DNA of 37,318 nucleotides from Saprospiraceae bacterium (GTDB taxonomy: Bacteria > Bacteroidota > Bacteroidia > Chitinophagales > Saprospiraceae), in assembly GCA_020630475.1 (NCBI GenBank), contig JAHDBI010000023.1, positions 1 to 37,318 on the forward strand. The letters are read 5' to 3'. A program made the position numbers and the translations under genes. The notes beneath the pieces were generated by a model. It ran no database searches. It saw nothing but the letters and a program-made list of their open reading frames with translations, and was not told where the DNA came from. Positions within the stretch are counted from its first letter, which is position 1. Every line of letters starts with the position of its first letter. Of this stretch, positions 1-9,500 are shown in pieces.

Positions 1-40
1 GGAAGGAGGCAGGTTATAGAAGAGTTTACGCAGGCTCATG

Positions 41-1315
41 CTACGAGGCTTGAACGATGAATTTATTTTTCTTTCCGTTTTCTACCATGATATAACATCC
101 ATGTAATAAATGATCCGCGCTAATGGTGTAATCTTCCGAACTTAATTTCTCTTTGTTAATAGAGATGGCATTGTTTTTAATGGCTCTTCTAACATCACTT
201 TTAGAGGTCAAAATTCCCGTGCTTTCAGATAAGAAATCAACAATATTGATTTGGTTTGATATCGCGCTTAAAGCCACCTCCTTACAAGGAATTTCCTGAC
301 TGACTGAACGAAGTGCGTCCTTGCTCATAGACTTTAAGAATTCCTGACTAGCTTTTTTGTTGAATAGAATTTCAGATACTTGTTTAACCGCTTCAAAAGC
401 CTCAGCGGAATGAACTCGTGTTGTGAGCTCTTCTGATAAAATAGATTTCAACATTCGAGGATCATCCAGATGAGTTGATTCCAAACTTTCAATTTCTTCT
501 CTTGATTTAAAACTAAAGTATCGTAGGTATTTTGATATATCTGCATCATCAGCATTGATCCAGTATTGGTAGAATTTATAGGGTGAAGTCATATTTGGAT
601 CGAGCCAGATATTACCATCACTTGATTTTCCAAACTTCGTTCCATCTGCCTTGGTCAATAATGGGGTAGTCACGGCATAGGCTTTCCCTAGACTGTTTCT
701 GCGAATGAATTCAGTTCCAGAAGTGATGTTTCCCCATTGATCCGAACCACCCATTTGGAATTTGCAACCATGGTGGTCGTACAAGCATTGGAAATCATAA
801 GCTTGTAATAATTGATAACTGAATTCAGTAAAGGAAAGACCAGTTTCTAATCTCTTTTTTACGGAATCTTTAGAAGACATATAATTAACGGTCAATGTTT
901 TTCCTACATCTCTTAAGAAATCTAAAACATTCATTTCTTTATAGAAATCGTAGTTGTTCACCATGATCGCTCCATTGGTCGAATCGTTGAAATCTAAGAA
1001 TTTCTCCATTTGTTTTACTTGGAAACTTAGATTGTGATCCAATTCATCATAGCTTTTTAGTTCACGTTCTTTATCCTTTCCTGAGGGGTCACCAACTCGT
1101 CCAGTTGCACCACCCATGACCACAATAGGTTGGTGTCCAGATCTCTGAAAAAAGCCTAATAACATCAACTGAACGTAGTTACCTATTGTCAAGGAAGGTG
1201 CCGTTGGGTCAAACCCAATATATCCTCTTTGTTTACCTTCATTCAATGCTTCTTCTGCTCCAGGTGTCATGTCATGAAGCATATTTCTCCAACGCAACTC
1301 TTCAATAAAATTCAT
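41..1315 (-). CDS. tyrS: Tyrosyl-tRNA synthetase
   Basis: Class I aminoacyl-tRNA synthetase that charges tRNA-Tyr in the cytoplasm. The 424-residue length and layout fit bacterial TyrRS. A Rossmann catalytic domain carries GFDPTAP at residues 34-40, GDPSGK in the nucleotide fold, the tyrosine/tRNA motif QMGGSDQWGN, and the KMSKS-equivalent KFGKS following TKADGT. A C-terminal S4-like RNA-binding domain fills the last 70 or so residues. The ATG at 1315 gives MNFIEELRWR, the usual N-terminus in this phylum. An oddity is the HIGH signature, which reads T-I-G-N at residues 43-46, so the first, normally almost invariant, histidine is threonine. The gene is divergent from the permease at 1385, and a good -7 box (TACTTTTG) lies 20 bases before the start. 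The identification is secure; only the effect of the motif change is unknown. Confidence 0.97.
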   Translation of the reverse strand: MNFIEELRWRNMLHDMTPGAEEALNEGKQRGYIGFDPTAPSLTIGNYVQLMLLGFFQRSGHQPIVVMGGATGRVGDPSGKDKERELKSYDELDHNLSFQVKQMEKFLDFNDSTNGAIMVNNYDFYKEMNVLDFLRDVGKTLTVNYMSSKDSVKKRLETGLSFTEFSYQLLQAYDFQCLYDHHGCKFQMGGSDQWGNITSGTEFIRRNSLGKAYAVTTPLLTKADGTKFGKSSDGNIWLDPNMTSPYKFYQYWINADDADISKYLRYFSFKSREEIESLESTHLDDPRMLKSILSEELTTRVHSAEAFEAVKQVSEILFNKKASQEFLKSMSKDALRSVSQEIPCKEVALSAISNQINIVDFLSESTGILTSKSDVRRAIKNNAISINKEKLSSEDYTISADHLLHGCYIMVENGKKNKFIVQAS

Positions 1316-1334
1316 TCAATTAAGTTTTAGATTA

Positions 1335-1342
1335 CAAAAGTA
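1335..1342 (-). promoter_or_regulatory. Candidate tyrS promoter -7 box
   Basis: Read on the minus strand this is TACTTTTG, an exact match to the Bacteroidota -7 consensus TAnnTTTG. It lies about 20 bases upstream of the tyrS ATG at 1315. I see no convincing -33 TTTG at the expected spacing, so the call rests on the -7 element and its position alone. Confidence 0.45.
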
Positions 1343-1357
1343 TACTTTTTAGTAATA

Positions 1358-1370
1358 TTACGATTCGTAA
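1358..1370. repeat. Inverted repeat TTACGA-T-TCGTAA in the tyrS/permease divergent region
   Basis: A perfect 6-bp inverted repeat with a 1-base centre lies between two divergent genes, just upstream of the tyrS -7 box. The words TTACGA and TCGTAA recur in reversed order in the palindrome at 10728-10751, upstream of corA. It could be an operator. The sequence alone does not identify a regulator, and such short repeats arise by chance in AT-rich DNA. Confidence 0.3.
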
Positions 1371-1384
1371 AGGCAAGGCATTCA

Positions 1385-2689
1385 TTGAAATTAGAGCATT
1401 ATATAGCTAAGAAAGTTGGTTTTGGTAAAGGAAACACCTTTACAAAGGTTATCATGCGGATTGCGGTGATTTCTATTGCAGTGAGTTTAGCTGTCATGAT
1501 CGTGACGACAGCCTTGATTACGGGATTCAAACAGCAAATTACTGAGAAGATTTTTGGATTTTGGGGTCATATTCATATCACAGATTCTAATGTGAGCTTG
1601 ACTCGTGAACCAAAGCCAATGGATATTTCCCTTGAGTTTTATCAGCAGCTTAAAGATGTCGAGGCTGTAGAATATCAAAAGCCTTTAAGAATTGGAGGAT
1701 GGGAATTGCCCTTTTTTAACCAACATAAAACCGAAGGTGGTGTCAGCCATGCGCATTCATTTGCATTGGCACCGGGAATTATTAGTACGAAAAAAGAATT
1801 TGAAGGGATTGTAGTCAAGGGTGTAGGTCCGGATTTCGATTGGGATCGAATGAAGCCATATATAAAAGAAGGAGAGCCTTTAAATTTGAATAGTAATGAC
1901 TCATTGCCATCTGATCAAATCATGATTTCGAAAAAAACTGCAAGTAGGTTGAAACTTGAAGTGGGAAGTAAATTGATCATGCATTTCATTGATGATGGCA
2001 ACGAATTAAAAAGAAGATTTCAAGTCAAGGGGATATACAATACCGGCTTGGGAGAGTATGATAAGAAATTTGCCATAGCAGATATTCGACAAGTCAAAGA
2101 AGTATATGGTTGGTCAAAAGATCAAGTAGGAGGATTAGAGATTTTTGTAGATGACTTGGATGACATGAATATTTTGTCGGAGTATATATATTACACCATT
2201 CTACCAGCAAATCTATATGCTGAGACCATTCGAGAGAAATTTCCTAACATTTTCGAATGGTTGAGCTTACAAGATATAAATGAAGTGGTCATTCTTTGTT
2301 TGATGATCATCGTCTCTATCATTAATATGATTACCGCTTTATTGATTTTAATTTTAGAAAGAACTAAAATGATAGGTGTTTTGAAAGCACTAGGAAGTAA
2401 CAATTGGAGTATCCGAAAGATCTTTTTATATCATGCCTTTTATATTATTTCTCGTGGGTTGATTTATGGGACTTTACTAGGTGTCGGTGTATGTCTACTT
2501 CAAAAGTATACTGAATTCATCAAGTTGGATGAAGCCAATTATTATCTGTCCGTTGCACCGATTGAGTTAAATGTTCTGACTGTTGTCTTATTAAATCTAG
2601 GAACACTCATCGTTACATTGATCTTTTTGATCCTGCCGACCTTTTTAATTACAAGGATAGATCCTGTTAAAGTATTGCGCTTCGAATAA
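1385..2689 (+). CDS. FtsX/LolC-type ABC transporter permease
   Basis: Inner-membrane permease of the MacB/FtsX/LolCE class (434 residues). The arrangement is typical: one N-terminal helix at about residues 22-47, a large periplasmic domain (about 50-290), then three helices near 300-325, 345-370 and 395-420, ending in the family-like IDPVKVLRFE. Bacteroidota relatives are usually annotated as lipoprotein-releasing system permeases. The substrate cannot be read from sequence and no ATPase gene is adjacent. The start is TTG at 1385: the frame upstream contains no ATG before the divergent tyrS promoter, and starting here gives a normal N-terminus, MKLEHYIAKK. The stop overlaps the ATG of the next gene by one base, so the two are translationally coupled. 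Family certain; LolC/LolE role inferred. Confidence 0.85.
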   Translation: MKLEHYIAKKVGFGKGNTFTKVIMRIAVISIAVSLAVMIVTTALITGFKQQITEKIFGFWGHIHITDSNVSLTREPKPMDISLEFYQQLKDVEAVEYQKPLRIGGWELPFFNQHKTEGGVSHAHSFALAPGIISTKKEFEGIVVKGVGPDFDWDRMKPYIKEGEPLNLNSNDSLPSDQIMISKKTASRLKLEVGSKLIMHFIDDGNELKRRFQVKGIYNTGLGEYDKKFAIADIRQVKEVYGWSKDQVGGLEIFVDDLDDMNILSEYIYYTILPANLYAETIREKFPNIFEWLSLQDINEVVILCLMIIVSIINMITALLILILERTKMIGVLKALGSNNWSIRKIFLYHAFYIISRGLIYGTLLGVGVCLLQKYTEFIKLDEANYYLSVAPIELNVLTVVLLNLGTLIVTLIFLILPTFLITRIDPVKVLRFE

Positions 2690-3405
2690 TGCTTATTCTT
2701 AGCACACTTCAATATTTTGTATCTCAAATTCCATTAAGATTTAATCGGATCATAAAGCATTTTACTGGTTTGTTTTTGGGTCAAGCCCAATGGAGAAATC
2801 CATTTAAGGCTAAGAATCCTTTAGATTGGCTGGTTCATTTATTTCTCTTCATTTTGGACTTATTCGGTTTTCCTGAGATTTATGAATCCATCATGCTTAT
2901 TACAAAATCCCATACAAGGAGGCTAAATAATTCAGAAAAGAAAGCAGTCAATTCTATCTTTCGCGAAAGCGTCAACATCAACCAGATTAAAATTGATGGC
3001 AAAGCTATTTTAGGTCCCAAGCAAAAGCGATTTGCATATGTGAGTTACAATACGATTAATTATTACGACAAGATTAGTCTAGATGTACTGATTCATGAAG
3101 TGGTTCATATCTGGCAATATCAGACTTTAGGTTCGATCTACATCTATGAAGCCTTGAAGGCTCAACATTCGAAGGAGAAATATGATTATGGTGGAGTAGA
3201 GGGCTTATATTCGGCTATGGGCAAAAAGAAAAGTTTGCTGGATTTTAATTTTGAGCAACAAGGCGATATTGTTCAAGATTATTATTGTTTGTTGCAAAAT
3301 GTTAATGGGAAAACGAGATTGTTTCAAAGAGGAGTATACGAGTATTATTTGAGGGATATTGGAATTGAAATCAACACATCGCATCCGAAACAGACTAATT
3401 CTTAG
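2689..3405 (+). CDS. HExxH-motif protein coupled to the permease
   Basis: A 238-residue protein of unrecognised family. A hydrophobic stretch at about residues 47-72 could anchor it in the membrane; there is no cleavable signal peptide. Residues 136-140 read HEVVH, followed by IWQYQ, the pattern of a zinc-metallopeptidase active site or of related DUF4157-like folds. Acidic residues E189 and D193 in the later FEQQGDIVQDYY segment are candidates for a third metal ligand. The ATG shares its A with the stop of the permease gene (TAATG), so the two proteins are probably made together. It might be a membrane-associated peptidase acting with the permease, or a catalytically dead member of the fold. 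That it is a real gene is well supported; its function is not known. Confidence 0.75.
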   Translation: MLILSTLQYFVSQIPLRFNRIIKHFTGLFLGQAQWRNPFKAKNPLDWLVHLFLFILDLFGFPEIYESIMLITKSHTRRLNNSEKKAVNSIFRESVNINQIKIDGKAILGPKQKRFAYVSYNTINYYDKISLDVLIHEVVHIWQYQTLGSIYIYEALKAQHSKEKYDYGGVEGLYSAMGKKKSLLDFNFEQQGDIVQDYYCLLQNVNGKTRLFQRGVYEYYLRDIGIEINTSHPKQTNS

Positions 3406-3548
3406 TGATAGAGTATTGACTGGTTATGATATGCTTTATTTCGACTAGAACCAAAAGTTATTAAATTCCGCTGTATTTAAGGTTTTTTTGACTAATTTGA
3501 TAAGGATAACAAGCAAGGATCTTTTCGACCTTAAAATATTTACAATAC

Positions 3549-6500
3549 ATGAACCTAATTAAAACAACTAGTTTGATTGCGATGGTATTTTTTGCTATCC
3601 TCTTTTCTTTTGTTGGAGCTCAATCACAAGGATGTAATGTAATAGGAAATAGTTGCCCGCTACTTTGGGAAGATAGAGTAATGGGAAGAAGTTTAGGAGA
3701 ACGAAATTCTATTATTAATTATGATTTTGATGGAGACGGAGCATCAGAAATAATAGTTAATACGAATAATTATAACGGCGGAAATGTTTCATGGTGGTTT
3801 GTTTTAAAGTATAACGTAATAACCGACCAATACGATAAAGTTTATTTGAGTCCATATTATGATAGTTATATCACAAAAATGGAAATGTATGATCTAGACG
3901 GCGACAGTGATATGGAGTTAGTTTTAGGATTAGAGAATGAATTTGTCATTATAGATTTGAATTCCTTTACAGAGGTGGAAAGAATTGATCTAGGCAATTC
4001 TTGGGATTATACAGATGTGAAGGATATTACATTAGGAGATATAGATAGTGATGGAGCTCTAGACTTAGTACTTTGTTCAAATGAATTTATCTCGGCTTTC
4101 GACCCAATAGATTTTAGTGAAAAGTTTACCCTTGAGATTGAAGCTGGGTATCTAGACGTAGGAAATGTTGATGACGATGCTGATATTGAAACTGTGTTAT
4201 CGAATGGTAGAATTCTAGAAATTGATTCCGATGGAAACTACACTGAGGAATACAATCTAAACCTAATCAATCCCAATGATCGAAATTTTGTTGAGCTTTC
4301 TGATTTAGATAATGATGCTAAACTAGAAGCAATTATAGGATCCTCAAGCAACGACATTCTCGTTGCGGATGTTGAAATTAACAGTGTTAAGTTTACCATA
4401 ATCTTAGATATTACAGTAGACGCTTTAGAAATGGTTGACTTAAATGATGACGGCGTGGATGAAATAGTCTATGGTGATGATCAATGGGGAAGTTTATATG
4501 CCCATAACTCATCCGACGGAAGTCTTATATGGGAACTTGATAATCCAGAACACGGAGTGACTGGAATATGTATTGGCGATTTTGACGGAGATAATTCTGA
4601 TGAGATAGTTTGGGGTTCTGGTTCGAGTTCATCTGGATCTGATTATTTATTTATTCACGACGCAAATAATCTATTATTTGAATGGCAATCAAGAGATATT
4701 GTGGGTCCCTATTATGCTATTGAGATTGCCGATATTGATCAAGACGGATCAGATGAAATTATTGCTATAAGCCTTGAAAGTGAAAGTGGTTATGAAAGCG
4801 GTGTGCTTTCCATTTACGATGCAGAATCAAAGGTTCTTGAGTTTGTTTCTGCCATTGATTTGTTTGAAGATGTTTGGGACGGAATTTTCAATTTGGAAGT
4901 TTATGATCACAATAATGATGGCGATTTAGATATAGTGGTTGCGGCTGGAATATTGTATGATGCAACCATATGGGTCGTTGATGGTTCTACATATAATGTA
5001 GAGACTTTTTTCGAATATGATTTTAATAGCTTTGAAGCCTTAGCCATTAATGACATTGATATGGATGGAACCGCTGAATTTATTTGTAGTGGTGAAAAAA
5101 AATTGTACGTCATTAATAGTAATAATTTTAGCATTGAATTTCAAAGTGAAGAATTACAGTTTAATGTTTTTGCGTCTGGTGTGCTTTCAGGTAATGTTGA
5201 CAACGATCCAGAAGACGAAATCATTTTGTGCAAAAGCTTAGTTTATAAATTTGATGGACCGAGTTATAGTATGTTAACCTCCGAGAGTGGAGTTAATTAT
5301 ACTTCGATTAATCTATTTGACTGGGATAATAACGGTTCGCTGGAAATAGTAGCTGGGACAAATGATGGAAATATAAACATATTGAATGGTAGTGATCTGA
5401 GCGTCATAGAATCTTTTCCTGTAAGTACACAATCGATCAACGGTATTGAATTTAACAGTAAGAATCCATTGGATATGGAGTTCTTCATTGTTTCTTCTGA
5501 TGATCAGGTCATGATGGTTGCTAGGAATGGAGAAGTATTGGCACAAAATACCTTTACTGGAAATATAGGGAGATATGATGCTATAGAAATTTCGGACAGT
5601 GGAGATTATCCTAACATCATCTTGGGGACGCAATATGGACTCTTAGAAATGAGGAGTACTTGTGCTAATTGTTTTATTGTTGATGCTCAAACGTTCCCAT
5701 CCTGCGTAGGTGTAAATAATGGTTCCATTCAAATTCAAGTTTTAGGAGCTGATACAATACCGATATATTATAATTGGGAAAGACTAGAGGACAATGCTCA
5801 AGGAAGTGGAGAAAGTTCTGAAAATATATTTTCTCTCGATGATTTAGGAGCTGGTACATATAGCATTACGGTCTATACTGATACTCCTGAATCTGCAACA
5901 ATAGAAAATGTTATCATAGAAGAGTTGATTGGTGCTGTTTTTGAATTTATTGAAATTGGTACTAACAATAGTATTAATGGTGCACCATCAGGTAGTTTAG
6001 ATGTTTTCTGGGAGGGAGGTGAAGGCCCTTTTACCGTTAGTTGGGTAGGACCAGTGTCGGGGAATATGACCTCAGTAAACCAATTGAATTATACTATTCC
6101 TGATCTTCCAACAGGCGAATATGTAGTTGAAGTTAGAGACGCAAATAATGAATTGATTTCGGTGCAGATTAATTTACCAGATGACGAACTACCGTTATTA
6201 GGATGTGAAGAACCAATGGATATTATCATTCTGAATTTAGTGTCTAATGCCATAGACGGTGAAGAATACGGTCAATCAAAAGATTATTTTATTTCGTTTC
6301 TTCAGTCCCTTAATTTAGGATTTACAAATGATGATTCACAGGCGGCCATTGTGGAATGGTCCTCTAAAAATGAACAGGATGTAAAGGTTGAATTGACGGG
6401 TAGTTTTGCGCAGTTATTGGATTACGAAAATCTTCCACGTTCTTATAGTAATGGTACGGATATCATCGATGCTTTGCTTTTTGCAAGAACCTATCTTTTG

Positions 6501-9500
6501 GATAATGGCCGACCCGATGCAACTAAAACGATCATATTTACATTCGATGGTTGTCCTGGTTTTTCCGCAGCAAATCTAGCTGAAGATTTAAAAGAAGAAG
6601 GATTTTTAATTGCTGACATAGGCATTGATTACGTTTACAATTCTAGCTCGTATAGAGCAATGTTGACACAGGCTGCATCCTCCAAAGATTTAGCTTTTTT
6701 TGGTGACAACTTTATTGATATTGATCCAATAATGCTACATAGTTTTCTTTCAATTTATAATTGTACAAGCAATTCGTCGACTACTTATTTTGAGCGAGAT
6801 GGAGCTTTGACAATTGATGAGGTTGTTTTAGCTCATAATTGCCCTTATCCAGAATTCGTAGATATAACATTTACAGTCGAAGCTTTATCGCAATTGTCGA
6901 TTCCTGGTGGAACACCAGTAAGCTTTTATCACAATGACCCCACATTATTTGGGGCAAGCTATATATCTACATTCATAATACCCTGTGATATTCCAGTAGG
7001 AACAAGTGAAACATTTACGATCACATTGCCTATGGAGCAGGCCACTCATTTATATGCAGTTTTAAATGACGATGCTAGTGTTTCTCCGTCTTTTGACTTA
7101 CCTGTAACAGAGCTTGTAGAATCATTTTATCAAAACAATATTGATGATTACAGCATTTGTGTTGATCAAATCGCAACATTACAAGCTTTTATAAGTGCAC
7201 AAACACCAAGTCCGATATGTGAAAATTTGGTGTTGTTTAATGTTGATATCTGTAATATTAGTGAGGTTGATGCCTTTAATGTTTTAATTGATGATAATAT
7301 CGATGAATTTTTCTCATTACAGAATTCAATATTTAATGATAACGGTTGTAGTAGTGAAAGTTCAGGTTCGTACGATATACCTGCCGGATGTTGCATAACC
7401 ATCACTTTGACCTATGATACTCAAAATTCAGAATTTGGATATTACAGTGATTTTAATGTCCAATTAAACGGACCATCTAATCAAATCTACATTGATTTCA
7501 ATGGTAATAATACAACATCAGACGATGTCTTTTTAGATGGAGAAATTGATTGTGACGATCCTGTAATTACTATAAAGAAAGAAGTAAATCATGATATTAC
7601 CTGCGAAGATCACACGATTACCTATTTTTTTGAAATTGTCAATGATGCAGATTTTCCTGTTCAAGGTTTACAGTTTTATGACCTATTGCCTGATCCTTTA
7701 GTATGGTTATATAAGCCTTATGACATAATAGGAATGAGTGTTGGGGAATTACCATATCTCGACGGAACGGAGGTAAGTTTTATTATAGACGAAATTGAAG
7801 CGGGAACTACGGCTACGTTTAGTATCGATGCATACGTTGGAGGCGTAAGCTCTGACCTGTTATTGGAAAATGTTGCCGAGATATCGGGCATTCCAGATTA
7901 TTATATCGTTGCAAATGTTATTCAATCTAATGCAAGTGCTACTACAATCTTAGCGGACAGAGAAATTAATGTAGTTGATACTTTATATGTATTGGCTTCA
8001 CAAGATTCTGTTGATTTATCCGCCATGGTTTCTGGAACAGGCGACGTGTTTTGGACCACTTCTAAAGACGGTTATTTCTCGAATGAATATACAACAGAAA
8101 CTATTTATTATTTTGGTGAAGAAGAGATTCTAGATACAATAAGTTCAGTTTTTATTGAAGTAGATACTTATTGTGGTTCTAAGGGAGAGGTGATATACAT
8201 CAAGAGAATATGCGATTTAGAAACTACTACTTTTAACCTCAATCAATTGTGTCCGGATGATTTGCAAAGTGATCAATTATTTATTTCTTGGGAAGGTGGA
8301 AGAGGACCTTATAGTACTGTTTTTGATGGTGAAAATGAACATAATATTAGTTCGCCCATTGTGTATTCTGGATTAGATGCTGGTGCACATCAAATTATCC
8401 TTAGAGATACTTTCGGCTGTGAAATATTATTTGACTTTGAGATAGAATTGCTAGAATTACCAGAGGTTGTTGCAGTGCCGTTGCATGCGTCTTGTAACGA
8501 GGAATTTGGTAGTATTGAATTATCATTAATAGGTAATGGACCATTTGCAATATCTGGAGATATAGTAAGTGATGACGTAATCGGTAATATTGTTTTTGAA
8601 GATTTAAGTGCTGATAATTATGCTTTTGTAGTGACAGACCAAAATGGTTGTATTTCCGAGATTAATGTAGAGCTTGAAAATATTCCTGGACTACAATTAA
8701 CAGTAAGTCCGACCAATCCCGAATGTGGAGATGCCTTAGGGGATTGTTTCATTGAAGTTTTTGAAGGATCAGCTCCATATAATATTAGTGGAGATTTAAG
8801 CGGTGTAAATACGACAAACGAAATAAGTTTAATTGACCTTCCTGCAAGCTCTTATACAGTGGTTATTACCGATGCTTCTGACTGTTCGGAAACGGTCAAT
8901 TTTGTTATTGATGAAATGCCAATTCCAATCATTGATATACAAACCGAATGCGATTCTACAGGTTCTTACTCGGTTATATTTGTGGCTGAAGGGGAATATT
9001 TACTTCAAAATAACCTTGGCTTAACAATTGAAGAAATTAGCGACCTTAACTATGTTATAAGTGACGTTATTGATGGTACTCAAGTTGAAATTATTGCAAT
9101 CCATCCAACGAGCATGTGTGAAGAAACATTCTATGTAGAAATTCCGGATTGTGAATGTTTGGCTGTCGCCAATGCTGGTGTTAATGAAAGCCTTAACTGT
9201 GATGGTTTAGGTTTGACTATTGGAGGGGGTAGTTCGGTAGGGAGCAATTTTACTTACCAATGGTATGACGTAAATGGAGTGGCGCTTGGAGATGAAATGA
9301 CCATCCAAATATTTGAGGAAGGCGTTTTTACAATAGTTGTTGAAGATTCTGTAAATGGATGTTCAACTAGTGATGAAGTTGTCATTACTGCTCCCGATTT
9401 AATTGAAGGGGTAGACATATCACTTGATCCTTTAAACTGTTTTGAAGATATAAATGCTCAATTGTATGCAGAGGTAATCGAAGGAGGAACTGCGCCATTC

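Noticed and set aside
1..60. Two open frames on the plus strand end just after the tyrS stop (TGA at 51-53 and at 58-60) and could be the tail of a gene entering the window.
   Set aside because: Fewer than 20 codons are visible in either frame and nothing distinguishes them, so no call can be supported.
5313..5633. A 106-codon minus-strand frame opposite the first giant gene.
   Set aside because: It is a shadow of the FG-GAP coding region with no protein-like features.
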